A stretch of 64,000 nucleotides of DNA from JANMEB01 sp041745295 (GCA_041745295.1 JBGTJE010000018.1:8488-72487), one strand, 5' to 3'; positions 26,009 through 35,569 are shown, numbered from the stretch's first letter. The notes: generated by a model from the letters alone, not told the origin. Made by a program: numbers and translations.

Positions 26009-26665
26009 ATGCCAAAACGTTTGAACCGCAAGGACCATTCGGCACAGCAACGGCTCCTTGGGTCGAGCCAAGATTCCCGGCTGAGAATCATTGGCGGCAT
26101 GTGGCGCGGTCGACAAATTCGCTTTTCGGGTGATCCCGTCACCCGGCCAATGAAAGACAACATCCGCGAAGCCGTGTTCAATCTTATCGGCGGATGGATT
26201 CCGGGGAAACTGGTGATCGATCTTTTCGCCGGCACCGGTGCGATTGGACTGGAAGCACTGAGCCGAGGCGCTCTCCACGCGATCCTCGTCGAACGACATT
26301 TCGGCACCGCCAAATTGATCGAACAAAACGTCCGCGAACTTGACGCCACGTCGCAAGCTACGATTGTGATGAGCGATACGTTCTTTTGGTCAAGACAATT
26401 TCTCAAACAGTCTCCTCCACGATCCCCTCCCTGGGCCATCTTCTGCTCGCCGCCGTACGCCCTCTACGATGAACGCTCCGCCGACATGCTCCAGCTCATC
26501 CATTCCCTCTGGGAGGCTGCGCCGCCGGAAAGCGTATTCGTGGTCGAGTCGGACTCTCGATTTGATTCCGACCATCTGCCCGACCCGGACTGGTGGCGTG
26601 TCCGCGAATACAACCCGGCCGTCATCCACGTCTGGCGACCCAGCGACACCGGCCCCCAAGAATGA
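26009..26665 (+). CDS. rsmD: 16S rRNA (guanine(966)-N(2))-methyltransferase RsmD
   Basis: 218 residues. RLRIIGGMWRGRQI, RPMKDNIREAVFN and the SAM-binding motif VIDLFAGTGAIGLEALSRGA are the RsmD signature. The catalytic motif IV, normally DPPY, reads SPPY here (IFCSPPYALY). N-terminal residues 1-22 form a basic tail not present in all members. The enzyme methylates G966 of 16S rRNA in the small subunit. It is divergent from the cyclophilin array. Confidence 0.88.
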   Translation: MPKRLNRKDHSAQQRLLGSSQDSRLRIIGGMWRGRQIRFSGDPVTRPMKDNIREAVFNLIGGWIPGKLVIDLFAGTGAIGLEALSRGALHAILVERHFGTAKLIEQNVRELDATSQATIVMSDTFFWSRQFLKQSPPRSPPWAIFCSPPYALYDERSADMLQLIHSLWEAAPPESVFVVESDSRFDSDHLPDPDWWRVREYNPAVIHVWRPSDTGPQE

Positions 26666-26877
26666 CAATCCGTTATGCGCTTGGTAATCGCTACACTCTG
26701 CCAAACAAAATGCGCCGGCGATTGCGAACCAAATGCACGCGCAGACTGTTGTCCGTACAATCGCCATCTTGATTGCAAACGATAAGGAGGTTGATTTCGC
26801 CCGCCTGAGGCACCGATCTAGTCTGGTACGAATCGTTTCTCAAGCGAATTGAGCGCAGTTCAAGGATGACGCAACCG

Positions 26878-29529
26878 ATGCCAACTTGGCCTATTGCGGT
26901 CATCATTATTCTGATGACTTCGGTTTTTGGGGTCTCCGTCGCCGTCTGGTGCGGCGAACTGGAATGGTCCCAATGCGAGCAACTGACGCACGCATCCGTT
27001 GATCAACGCGCAGGCATCGGCGCCCGTTCGGACGGAGCGACAACGACTCGTCTAGCGCTGATTGCAACTGTTGCCGACGATAACGAAAATCGCACGCGAA
27101 AATCGGGCCCATCGCTTGCCCCACTCCGTTCGTTTGCAGCTGATCGAGCGACGTCCGATTCCGCGGCCTTGGATGCTTCATTAGCGGATTCACATCGACT
27201 GACTATTTCGCTCACCTCCATGAAGGGCTCAAACCCAGGTCAACCCCCAATCGGCCTTTTAACGTTTTCTGTCGCCAAATCTGTGATCCAATGGTGGGAG
27301 TCAACCGCAAATGTCGACCGCCTCAAAGCGGCGGCCAATCCGTTCCTGACCCAAGTTGGTGTTGGGACGATGCCGTCGCCAGTCAGCCGTGATCGACTGC
27401 TTGCCAACGATTTGGACCCGATCCTATCCGCGCCGACTCCAGTGCCTATCGGCAACGCTCACGGCGATCGGAATCCGATACCGGCGGCGGAGCTTGCGGT
27501 CTCCGAAGTTTGGCCAATGCCTGATTCACTTTTGCAACAATTGGAAGAACTGGAACAAGCATTGGGGTTTCGGTCCTGGCAGATCAACTTCAAACGACTG
27601 TTACACGAGTTGGCGAACACTGCCGCGATCGAGGATCCCAAAGTCAAAATCGTGCTCGACGATCTGTCGCTTTTGGCGGACCAATTGTGGGAGGAATCGC
27701 GGTCGATTGCCGCTAGAGCGGCGACCGATGTAGATCGTGCCACCGCGGCGCATTTAAGTCGAACCAGTTATGACCTTCACCGACAGGTCAGTCTCTGGCA
27801 ATGGGTGCACCGATTCTCGACAACCGATGGACCGCAGCTCCAACCGCAAACAACCGAGGCTCAATCGATCGCCTTCCGTCGTTGGAATTTCGATCAAGTC
27901 GACCCTCAATGGCGCGACTACCTAGGACTGGATTTATTGGAGCAGTGTGGGCCGAATGCTCGCCAAAGCGCAAGGACGGTATTGGGTCGCCTGCATTCGG
28001 TGGGATTGGATTCGGCGCAACGAGCGTTTGTCGGTCGAATCGTAAGTCCCGAACTGGAACGCGAATTGCGCCAAACCGCTGCCACCCCGCTCGACCTGAA
28101 CCAATTCCTCATCGACGTCGAGTCGTATCATCGTCAATCGAACGGCTTTACACAGAGTCGCCTGAACGATCACTTTCAAAACTGCATTTGGGGCGGTTCG
28201 CCTCAAGATTTGACGATGGCTCAAATTCTGGAAGACCATTACCGAAACGCCAACGTTCGGATCGCAATCTCCGAGACGCTCATGAATCGAATCCTGGCCC
28301 GACCGCGCTCAGCCAACGAACCGGTGCGGGATCATATTCTGGGCGCCAACGTCTCGGGCCGAAGTCAAATCACCAACCAATTGGGAATCCAATTGGTGCC
28401 CGACGAGCGGCAATGGAGTTTGGTGCTGACGACGACCGGCAACGTCTTGTCGAGAACCCAAGCCCATCGCGATGGATTTGTTATTCACAGCGTTGGCACG
28501 GCCAATGTCGTTGGATCGAAACGGCTCAGCGTTTCCTACGATGGCGTCACGTCGCAGCTTCCTCAAGTCGAGGCGATCACCGACAACCAAGTGATTGGTC
28601 TCGATTCGCCGTTTGACGACATCCCCATGCTGGGTTGGACGGCGCGGCGCATCGCCCAGCGCAAACAACAAGCGTCGGCACCTGTCGCCGATCAAATCGT
28701 ACGCTCAAGGATCCGATCGCGCGTTCAAGAGCGCATGGAACAAGCCGTAACGGCGGCCTTGCAAAAGGCGAAAACTGAGTTGGATCGGCTGATTATCTCG
28801 CGCTTTGTCGACTGGTCGCTCGAGCCCCAACCCATTGAAATGAGCACGACCGAGAACGACGTCGTCCTCCGCTATCGATTGGCGGGATTCGACCAAATGG
28901 CGGCCGATACGCCTCGCCCTAGCATCGACGATCAAATGGCCGGTTCGCTGCAATTACATGAGTCGGCAGTCAACAACGGACTGGCTCGGTTGGATTTGGC
29001 CGACGCGACATTCACGATGGAAACCCTGTTGCAGCACTTGCGCGCGAAACTAAAAACGAATTTCGACGTGTCGGATGGATCTCTTCATCAGGTCGAAGTT
29101 GGCTTCGCACCGTATGATCCGATCCGTGTGGACTTCGCCGACGATAGCATCCTCCTGACGATCAACCTCAAGCGATTGCAGATCGATCGTGGCAAGAACT
29201 GGCGCAACGTCACGGTTCAAACGCGGTATGAAGTCCAATTCGACGGATTCTATTTGACGCTACGACAATCCGGTGGCGTGCGCGCGTCGGGAAATCACGT
29301 GCGCGTGCGCGACGAAATCGCCATCGGTGCGATATTTGATCAATTGTTAAGCGACGAATATCGATACTCGCTGCTGCCCCAAGAGTACGAAGCTGATTTC
29401 CTTCAATCCGGGATTCGCTTGGCGCACATCGCGCTCGCCGACGGCTGGCTGAGTGTGGCTTACGACAAAGCAACTCAGGCTCCAGTTGAATCGCGGCAGA
29501 CAATTCGGTTGCCGCCGCGAATGCGGTAG
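26878..29529 (+). CDS. Large exported or membrane-anchored protein of unknown function
   Basis: 883 residues from the ATG at 26878, chosen because AAGGA lies 11 bp upstream; the in-frame ATG at 26866 has no usable spacing. An N-terminal hydrophobic helix (PIAVIIILMTSVFGVSVAV) is a signal or anchor. I do not recognise any domain. The middle is helical with long charged stretches (for example ARRIAQRKQQ and VQERMEQAVTAALQKAKTE). The C-terminal ~250 residues are strand-rich (IRVDFADDSILLTINLKRL, VRYEVQ-type repeats). A periplasmic structural or lipid-binding role would fit but is not shown. It is convergent with the lipoprotein gene at 29616-30698. Confidence 0.65.
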   Translation: MPTWPIAVIIILMTSVFGVSVAVWCGELEWSQCEQLTHASVDQRAGIGARSDGATTTRLALIATVADDNENRTRKSGPSLAPLRSFAADRATSDSAALDASLADSHRLTISLTSMKGSNPGQPPIGLLTFSVAKSVIQWWESTANVDRLKAAANPFLTQVGVGTMPSPVSRDRLLANDLDPILSAPTPVPIGNAHGDRNPIPAAELAVSEVWPMPDSLLQQLEELEQALGFRSWQINFKRLLHELANTAAIEDPKVKIVLDDLSLLADQLWEESRSIAARAATDVDRATAAHLSRTSYDLHRQVSLWQWVHRFSTTDGPQLQPQTTEAQSIAFRRWNFDQVDPQWRDYLGLDLLEQCGPNARQSARTVLGRLHSVGLDSAQRAFVGRIVSPELERELRQTAATPLDLNQFLIDVESYHRQSNGFTQSRLNDHFQNCIWGGSPQDLTMAQILEDHYRNANVRIAISETLMNRILARPRSANEPVRDHILGANVSGRSQITNQLGIQLVPDERQWSLVLTTTGNVLSRTQAHRDGFVIHSVGTANVVGSKRLSVSYDGVTSQLPQVEAITDNQVIGLDSPFDDIPMLGWTARRIAQRKQQASAPVADQIVRSRIRSRVQERMEQAVTAALQKAKTELDRLIISRFVDWSLEPQPIEMSTTENDVVLRYRLAGFDQMAADTPRPSIDDQMAGSLQLHESAVNNGLARLDLADATFTMETLLQHLRAKLKTNFDVSDGSLHQVEVGFAPYDPIRVDFADDSILLTINLKRLQIDRGKNWRNVTVQTRYEVQFDGFYLTLRQSGGVRASGNHVRVRDEIAIGAIFDQLLSDEYRYSLLPQEYEADFLQSGIRLAHIALADGWLSVAYDKATQAPVESRQTIRLPPRMR

Positions 29530-29615
29530 AGAATTCCCAGTAGCCGAAGTCGCCAGACTTTGGGCATCCGGCGACCACTCGCGCCGAAACTCTGGCGAGT
29601 TCCGCTACGAAGTGT

Positions 29616-30698
29616 TTAGCGATTCGGCCCCCATTGCGGCGCGCCAGGCGAAACCGAAGCGGTGCGTTCGGCGGACGATTGATCCAGCCGCTGGTCGTCC
29701 CGGCGAACTTCTGGCGATTCCTCCTCATACCCGACCGCGATCAAGTCGGAACTTTCGACGTCGGTGCGGATGGCAATCGGCTGCGATGACTCGATCGCCG
29801 GAAATTGAGGGTTTTCCCACCGCACAAATAGCACGAGGTCCGAGTGCTTCGGCACACTTTGATTCCACGAAAGCTCGAGCGGTATCTCGATCGTTGATGA
29901 ATTGGTGGTTCGCTCGACCACGTGCTGGATTTCTTCCGGCGATAGTCGCCACAAGCCAATCCGCTGTTGCTCGGCTGTCTCGTTGGGATCGATCACGGAA
30001 ATCGTCAAGACTCCCTCCGCCGACCATCGCGAGTCTGGAACCTGAACCACCAACGACAGACCATCGTCACCGGGCGTGGCATCATCGCCGCGGCCCGAGA
30101 GGCGCAGCGGATCGACAAGCGGCGGAACTTGGATTATTGATTGACCGTCGCCATTCGATACTTCGGGCCGCCGGGAGGCATCACCAGCTCGTGCTTGTTC
30201 CTCAAGGGTGACACCAACATTGAAGGTCGGATCGCCCTCCGTAAAGGCCACGACCGATCCCTCGGCTTCGTTCGACGCCGAGTCGCGGCCTGGATCTCGG
30301 TTTTTGGCAAAGCGCATGGGAGTTTGAAATTCGACCACGGATTGAGCCGCTTGATTGTCGAGTTCGCTCGCGATTGGAGCGGCTTGCGGGGCAATTGAAT
30401 CGGACGAATCGTTCGGATCGATTTGAATCTTGAGATCCGAATCGGATGGCCGACTGGGGTTGAGGATCTCGGGCCGATTGGGGGTCAGGATTGGTTGCCC
30501 CATCGGATCGCAAACCTCGGAGGTAGTCCCGTTCGAGCCGATCGCATCGCGGTACTTTGATTCCAACAAATAATACTTGTCTTCGAGTGCAATGAGCTCG
30601 GAGCGCATCAAGCCGATTTGGCGTTCGCAGGCCGGGTTGGTTCGACATCCCGAGAGCGCCAATAAAGCCAAAAGCGGTAGCAGGTGAAGCTTGTGCAC
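29616..30698 (-). CDS. Putative lipoprotein of unknown function
   Basis: 360 residues. The signal MHKLHLLPLLALLALSGC has a lipobox ending at Cys18. A short coiled-coil-like segment follows (RSELIALEDKYYLLESKYRD), then a long low-complexity Asp/Ser/Pro-rich linker. A beta-rich domain around residues 215-320 (LSLVVQVPDSRWSAEGVLTI, LWRLSPEEIQHVV, DLVLFVRWENPQ) is followed by a charged tail. No known family was recognised. The order coiled coil, linker, beta domain resembles planctomycete cell-envelope proteins. It shares convergent 3' ends with the large unknown protein. Confidence 0.7.
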   Translation of the reverse strand: MHKLHLLPLLALLALSGCRTNPACERQIGLMRSELIALEDKYYLLESKYRDAIGSNGTTSEVCDPMGQPILTPNRPEILNPSRPSDSDLKIQIDPNDSSDSIAPQAAPIASELDNQAAQSVVEFQTPMRFAKNRDPGRDSASNEAEGSVVAFTEGDPTFNVGVTLEEQARAGDASRRPEVSNGDGQSIIQVPPLVDPLRLSGRGDDATPGDDGLSLVVQVPDSRWSAEGVLTISVIDPNETAEQQRIGLWRLSPEEIQHVVERTTNSSTIEIPLELSWNQSVPKHSDLVLFVRWENPQFPAIESSQPIAIRTDVESSDLIAVGYEEESPEVRRDDQRLDQSSAERTASVSPGAPQWGPNR

Positions 30699-31135
30699 GT
30701 AAGATTTCCCGGCGGAATTGAGCGGGAATATTTACGGGAAAGAGGGCGGTCGTTCAACGCCAATGTGAAAACGCTGGCTTGCCCAATTGATGCTGCGCAA
30801 TTTTGGTTCCCGCTTCCCAAATTTGCGCGCGACTGTAAACGAAGCAATTGGTTCGACCTTGGAGCGTGCAGATCGGGCAACTTTACGCGTATGTGCTTGC
30901 AAGACTTGGCAAACCTTTACACTAAGATTCTCGTTCCCTGGCTCTGCCGGGGAACGCACTGTCTTCGAGACTCTGCCTCGTCCTGGGCTGGCGGAGCCAG
31001 CAATGCAGTGGGTTCCCAGGCGGGAGCCTGGGAACCAAAACTAAGTCATTGCTATCAATCGTGCATCGAGTTGCAGATTGGGGGAGACAAAATCAGAAAG
31101 TCGCTGCAATGAGATGCTAGCGGAACCCGCTGCGA
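30699..31135. other. Intergenic region holding a palindromic repeat
   Basis: 437 bp between the lipoprotein start (minus) and the 3' end of clpP. No credible ORF is present. It contains the repeat described at 30931-31036. The rest holds only the lipoprotein gene's upstream region. Confidence 0.5.
30931..31036. repeat. Imperfect palindromic dispersed-type repeat
   Basis: The left part, GTTCCCTGGCTCTGCCGGGG followed by AACGCACTG, and the right part, CAGTGGGTTCCCAGGCGGGA followed by GCCTGGGAAC, are imperfect reverse complements about 50 bp apart. Each half is itself a hairpin of the CCCAGGC-x-GCCTGGG kind. I know this style as a common intergenic repeat in planctomycetes. It lies about 100 bp beyond the clpP stop. 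Confidence 0.6.
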
Positions 31136-31732
31136 TTATCGCTTGGTCTCTGCGATGTGCTCGACGACTTTGTCGATCAAGTTATAGCTGCGGGCATCGT
31201 CGGCAGACATGAAGTTATCGCGGTCGGTGTCGGATTCGATCTTATCGAGCGAATGGCCAGTGTGTTTGAGGAGGATCTCATTCAAGCGGCGTTTAACCCG
31301 TCGGAGTTCTTTGACGTGGATGTGGATTTCCTCGGCGGTTCCCTCCATTCCAGCCAAGGGCTGATGGATCATGATGCTGGCGTTGGGAAGGGCAAACCGT
31401 TTTCCCGCCGCGCCTGAGGTCAACAATAACGCACCCATCGAGGCCGCCTGTCCCATGCAGTAAGTCGCCACATCGCATGATACGAATTGCATGGTGTCGT
31501 AAATTGCCAAGCCCGAGGTTACGCTGCCACCTGGCGAGTTGATGTAGAGATGAATGTCGGCTTTGGGGTCCTCGGATTGAAGGTACAGCAATTGGGCCAC
31601 AATCAAGTTGGCCAATTCCGAGGTGACTTGGGTTCCCAAAAAGACGATTCGGTCTTTTAGCAACCGACTATAGATGTCGTAAACGCGTTCTTCGCGGCCA
31701 TTGTTATCGACAACGTAGGGGACCAACGGCAT
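31136..31732 (-). CDS. clpP: ATP-dependent Clp protease proteolytic subunit (ClpP)
   Basis: 198 residues, usual ClpP length. The catalytic Ser98 lies in YCMGQAASMGALLL and the catalytic His123 in ASIMIHQP; the Gly-rich NSPGGSVTSGLAIYD substrate groove is present. The subunits form a barrel of two seven-membered rings that degrades proteins delivered by ClpX, ClpA or ClpC. It is 49 bp after the second clpP paralog, in the order tig-clpP-clpP. No clpX follows inside the window. Confidence 0.95.
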   Translation of the reverse strand: MPLVPYVVDNNGREERVYDIYSRLLKDRIVFLGTQVTSELANLIVAQLLYLQSEDPKADIHLYINSPGGSVTSGLAIYDTMQFVSCDVATYCMGQAASMGALLLTSGAAGKRFALPNASIMIHQPLAGMEGTAEEIHIHVKELRRVKRRLNEILLKHTGHSLDKIESDTDRDNFMSADDARSYNLIDKVVEHIAETKR

Positions 31733-31781
31733 TTTGAGCAGGCTCCACAGCTAGGAACGTGGGACAATAAAACGTCGCCGT

Positions 31782-32486
31782 TTAGGACGCCGGTTTGGCA
31801 TCGTCATCGTCATCCGTCGTGGCGGACTCTGGACGCAGGGTAATTTCATCGACCAAGCCATACTCTTTGGCTTTTTCCGCGGTCAGGAAAAAGTCGCGAT
31901 TGATATCCTTCGCGATCGTCTCGTGAGACCTGCCGGTGTGTTTGGCGAGGATGTCATTCAGCAGCGAGCGGTAGCGCAAGATTTCCTCGGCCTGGATCTC
32001 GATATCGCTCACTTGCCCACCGACTCCGCCAAACGGTTGGTGGATCATGACCCGCGAGTGGGGCAAGCAGAACCGCTTGCCTTTGGATCCTCCCGCCAAC
32101 AGCACGGCGGCGCCGCTGGCGGCTTGACCGACGCAATAGGTTGCCACAGGACAGGTCAAAATCTGCATGACGTCGTAGATCGCGAGCGTCGCCACGACAT
32201 CGCCCCCCGGGGAGTTGATGTAGAAGTGCACGTCCTTCTTGCGATTTTCACTTTGCAAGTACAGCAGCTTCATTACAACTTCGTTGGCGTTGCCAGAATA
32301 GATTTCGCCTTGCAAAAAGACGATCCGGTTCTCCAGCAGGAGGTCGCCGAGCGTCATTTGGCGTTGACGCTGATACTGCTGATAGGCGTACGAATTCGAA
32401 ATCGCATTGTGGGACGGGTCGGCCGCCAGCCGTTCGCGCGGCTGCGCTGAATCCCAAGCCTGGCCCCAAGTGAAGAAGTCGCTCAT
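31782..32486 (-). CDS. clpP: ClpP paralog (second proteolytic subunit)
   Basis: 234 residues, with an N-terminal extension of about 35 residues relative to the neighbouring ClpP (SDFFTWGQAWDSAQPRERLA). Catalytic Ser124 (CVGQAASGAAVLLAGG) and His149 (RVMIHQP) are kept. The residue after the Ser is Gly instead of the usual Met. The C-terminus ends in an acidic stretch (TTDDDDDAKPAS). Paired ClpP genes often form mixed rings with separate chaperone contacts; that is a family analogy here. It follows tig on the same strand. Confidence 0.92.
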   Translation of the reverse strand: MSDFFTWGQAWDSAQPRERLAADPSHNAISNSYAYQQYQRQRQMTLGDLLLENRIVFLQGEIYSGNANEVVMKLLYLQSENRKKDVHFYINSPGGDVVATLAIYDVMQILTCPVATYCVGQAASGAAVLLAGGSKGKRFCLPHSRVMIHQPFGGVGGQVSDIEIQAEEILRYRSLLNDILAKHTGRSHETIAKDINRDFFLTAEKAKEYGLVDEITLRPESATTDDDDDAKPAS

Positions 32487-32643
32487 GCCGATCCGTAGCT
32501 CCCCGAACCTCAGTTCAATCGCTGAATCAAAAGACGCCCTGCAGTTGTAACCGCAAAGCGTCTTGAGTCGAAGCTCAAACTAAACCTTTTCTTCGCCTGC
32601 CACAAGCGGGGATGTCGAGCGACTGGATTTCGTGAATTGCTTG

Positions 32644-34131
32644 CTAAGTACGGTCTTTCTTTTCGCTATATTTTTCCAAGAACTTGTCGCCGAGCGAAGG
32701 ATCATATTTAGCATCCGGAATCTCGGCCTTGGGTTGACCCGCCAAAAAGAAATCGGCCCCAAAGAAATCCGACGTGTCCGCCGAATCATACGGAATTTCC
32801 TTGAACTTGGCGTGCTGCTCGATCAGCGAAATCACCTTCTGTTCGATGATCATATTGCGCAGTGTATCCATCGAACCAGAGCGTTCCAGGCGAGCTCGAA
32901 CGCGGCGCGGCGAATCGTTTTTTTGCATCGCAATTCGAGCAATCTCCCGGTCGTAATCCTCGGGAGAATCCTCAACCTTCTCCTGCTCGGCGATGCGCTC
33001 CAAGATGAAGTGCTCCTTAAGCAAATTCTCGGTTCGCTTCAGCACGTTCTGCCGCAGACTATTCTCCTGAGCTTGAATTTCATCTTCACCGAAACCGCTC
33101 GAGCGCATCTCCATTACGGCCCGCTCCAGTTCGCGTCGCGATTGCCGTTTGAGCAATGCCTGCGGCAAATCCCAGCCAGCGGATTCGGTCAAGACCGAAC
33201 TGATTTGGTTGCGAATTTGCTGCCGCCGATGGTAGTCGAGCCGGTTTTCCAGCGACGTCGCGACCATCCCGCGGACTTGGTCTTCGTTTTTCATTCCGAG
33301 GCGCTGGACGATATTGGTTCGGTCGCTGGGGTCCACACGTTTGACTTCGAGAACCTCCAATTCGACGTCGACTTCTTTTCCCTGCAACGCTTCATTGTCG
33401 GCGAATTCGCTTATTTTTACCTTGGCGGACTTGCTGGTGCCCACTTTGGCTCCGACCAGGAGTTTGCCAAAGCCATCGATCGTAGCGTCGGCGCAGATCA
33501 GTTTCTTGCGCAATTGCACGGTTTCTTCATCGTTGCGATGCACGACTTCGCCATCGTGTGAAGAAGTGATCCGCAGCACGACGAAATCGCCCATCTTGGC
33601 CTTATCGTCGATCGGCGAAAGCGGCGAGTACTTGGCAAAGAACTCGTTCATCGATTGATCGACCTCTTCGTCGGAAAACGTGTGGGTCGGCCGTTCGAGC
33701 TTCAAGCCCTTCCAATTTGGCAAATCAAACTCGGGTCGAACTTCGATGTTGAACTCGTAGGTCAGCGCACCTTCGTCGGGAAGTGTAATCGTGTCGTAGT
33801 CCAAATCGGGCTCGCTGATCGCGGCGAAATCGCCGCCCTGGCTGACTTGCGAAAGACTATCCATCAGCAACGCGCCCTTCACCTGATCGCCGATTTCCTT
33901 GCGGAATTTGTTCTCGACGAGTTGCCGGGGGGCGCGGCCCGCGCGGAACCCGGGAATCTCAGCCTTGGGAGTGAGTTCATCAAATTGCTTTTGGAAATAG
34001 CGATCGATTTCGTCGCGCGGAATCGTCACCGTCACGTGCCGCTCGCAAGCGCCCCGCTTTTCAACCTTGACGTCTAAATTCAGTTTGGGTTGTTCCAATC
34101 CCGCTTCGGTCATCACGTTTTCGCTGGTCAC
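32644..34131 (-). CDS. tig: Trigger factor (ribosome-associated chaperone)
   Basis: 495 residues from the GTG at 34131, supported by GAGGA 6-7 bp upstream. An ATG 18 bp further in has no Shine-Dalgarno. The ribosome-binding signature is GFRAGRAPRQLVE. The central FKBP-like PPIase domain (about 170-260: MGDFVVLRITSSHDGE) and the long helical C-terminal chaperone arms (about 270-450) follow. The last ~50 residues (TSDFFGADFFLAGQPKAEIP) are an extension. It binds nascent chains at the exit tunnel. It lies upstream of both clpP genes on the minus strand, as is common, and downstream of tRNA-Gly. Confidence 0.93.
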   Translation of the reverse strand: MTSENVMTEAGLEQPKLNLDVKVEKRGACERHVTVTIPRDEIDRYFQKQFDELTPKAEIPGFRAGRAPRQLVENKFRKEIGDQVKGALLMDSLSQVSQGGDFAAISEPDLDYDTITLPDEGALTYEFNIEVRPEFDLPNWKGLKLERPTHTFSDEEVDQSMNEFFAKYSPLSPIDDKAKMGDFVVLRITSSHDGEVVHRNDEETVQLRKKLICADATIDGFGKLLVGAKVGTSKSAKVKISEFADNEALQGKEVDVELEVLEVKRVDPSDRTNIVQRLGMKNEDQVRGMVATSLENRLDYHRRQQIRNQISSVLTESAGWDLPQALLKRQSRRELERAVMEMRSSGFGEDEIQAQENSLRQNVLKRTENLLKEHFILERIAEQEKVEDSPEDYDREIARIAMQKNDSPRRVRARLERSGSMDTLRNMIIEQKVISLIEQHAKFKEIPYDSADTSDFFGADFFLAGQPKAEIPDAKYDPSLGDKFLEKYSEKKDRT

Positions 34132-34301
34132 TCAAAGTCCTCAAACAGGCTGGCTAGGGAAGTTGATATCAACGTAAGCTTCGCCGAAAGATTGCGATCC
34201 GGGACCGAGAGCCGGTTACCACTGTTCACGCGCAGGGCCAAACACGCGAACAAATCGGTCGGGTACAGCGCCTCAAGAAACCGCAACCAACACAAAGACA
34301 A

Positions 34302-34374
34302 AGCGGGTGATGGGACTCGGACCCACGACCTACACGTTGGCAACGTGTCGCTCTACCAACTGAGCTACACCCGC
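34302..34374 (-). tRNA. tRNA-Gly (GCC anticodon)
   Basis: On the minus strand this folds fully. The acceptor is GCGGGTG/CACCCGC, the D arm AGCTCAGTTGGTAGAGC, the anticodon stem CACG/CGTG with loop TTGCCAA giving anticodon GCC, and the T arm GGTCCGAGTCC. The discriminator base is U73, as in bacterial tRNA-Gly. The 3' CCA is not encoded. It sits about 170 bp upstream of the trigger factor start in the same direction. Confidence 0.95.
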
Positions 34375-34702
34375 AAATCGCGGGACGACCGTCATCAAAC
34401 TCGCGCGGCCCCCCTCAAAGACTGTGGATTATACGGGCAGCAAGGCTTGTTGCAAGGGTTCCCAGGCAGCACACTCGTAATAGCTTAACAGGAAAATAGT
34501 TGCCGCTAACTCGATTTATTGGTAGACTAAAGTCCCGAAACGGGAAACGAGGGGCTGGAAAATCGGTTGGCTCAAAGCATTGATTTGCCCGCGCAACCTG
34601 ATATCTTCGTCGTCCGTTCGCGACGCGAAGAATGCCCCAAGCAACCCGGTCAAAACCCCCCAAAAACTGTTCGTCGGATCGAACCTCGAGGAATAACAAT
34701 CG
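34375..34702. other. Intergenic region between tRNA-Gly and the FHA gene
   Basis: 328 bp upstream of the divergent tRNA-Gly (minus) and FHA protein (plus) genes. It must contain both promoters, but no clear -35/-10 pair stands out. GAGGA lies about 9 bp before the ATG at 34703. The short run TCCCGAAACGGGA near 34532-34544 is a 5-bp palindrome. No coding potential was seen. Confidence 0.45.
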
Positions 34703-35470
34703 ATGCTCAATGCAAAGTTGGTAATCGTTGGCGGCGGCGATGCAAAGGTTTCCGAAATTCAATTGCAGCTTCCAACGACGATCGGTCGTTCACGAGAGGC
34801 CAAAGTGAAGCTTCCGCATCCGCTCGTCAGCCGCAAGCATTGTGAAGTCTTCGAGCGCGACGGGCAACTTTTTGTGCGCGATCTCGGTTCGCTCAACGGT
34901 ACCTACGTCGACAGCCAGAAAATTGAGTCCGAACAAGCCCTCGAGCCCAACCATTTATTGACCTTGGGAACGGTCACCTTTCGTGCCATCTACGAATCCG
35001 TGAGCGCAGATTCTAAGTCCCTCCCCGAACAACCGGCGGATACGTCGGCCTCCAGCGAGCGACCGAGGGACCGAGTCAAAATCCCGGCCGAGGAGAAACC
35101 GGTTCGCCGACAAAGTCCTCAATCCGAAGTCGAAACCGAAAACGATCGGGCCGCCAGCGACACCGACACTAGTTTACCTACCTTGGGACAAATCGACTTC
35201 CAAGAAAACGGTGATCCCTCCAAGAATCTTCCCGCGACTGCCAGCTCGATTTTCGTCAACAGCGATGTTCCTTCTAGCAACGGTTCGGTCTCGCTCAGCG
35301 AGATCTCGAAACTGCCCGGCGCACCCGAGCAACTCAGCTTCGTCGGCGGTGTTCATCTGGAGGATAACAAAGCGACGCAACTGGTCCCAGCGACGAATTC
35401 ACTCCCCAAGATAGCGACCGACGCCAACACGCCGGTTCGGGAAAAGTCTGCCAAGCGGCGGCCTCGATAG
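34703..35470 (+). CDS. FHA-domain protein
   Basis: 255 residues. The FHA domain is at residues about 5-95, with the phospho-threonine-binding elements GRS (28-30), SRKH (43-46) and LNGTYVD (Asn65 and following). The rest is a long, disordered, Ser/Glu/Pro-rich tail ending in basic residues (KSAKRRPR). It binds phospho-threonine peptides, so it likely reads out Ser/Thr kinases of the kind common in this organism. It precedes an ECF sigma factor gene by about 100 bp in the same direction. Confidence 0.9.
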   Translation: MLNAKLVIVGGGDAKVSEIQLQLPTTIGRSREAKVKLPHPLVSRKHCEVFERDGQLFVRDLGSLNGTYVDSQKIESEQALEPNHLLTLGTVTFRAIYESVSADSKSLPEQPADTSASSERPRDRVKIPAEEKPVRRQSPQSEVETENDRAASDTDTSLPTLGQIDFQENGDPSKNLPATASSIFVNSDVPSSNGSVSLSEISKLPGAPEQLSFVGGVHLEDNKATQLVPATNSLPKIATDANTPVREKSAKRRPR

Positions 35471-35569
35471 CGAACCCGGAGGCTATCGGTTTGACAAATT
35501 GGCTTGTGATTCCCGCCGGCTATCGGGCCACTCGAACGGTCGGCAAGTCGCCGTGGACAGAAGAATCAA

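Noticed and set aside
27801..28616. 271-residue plus-strand frame within the large unknown protein
   Set aside because: Arg/Ser/Pro-rich shadow in another frame. The longer frame has a signal-like start and runs the full length.
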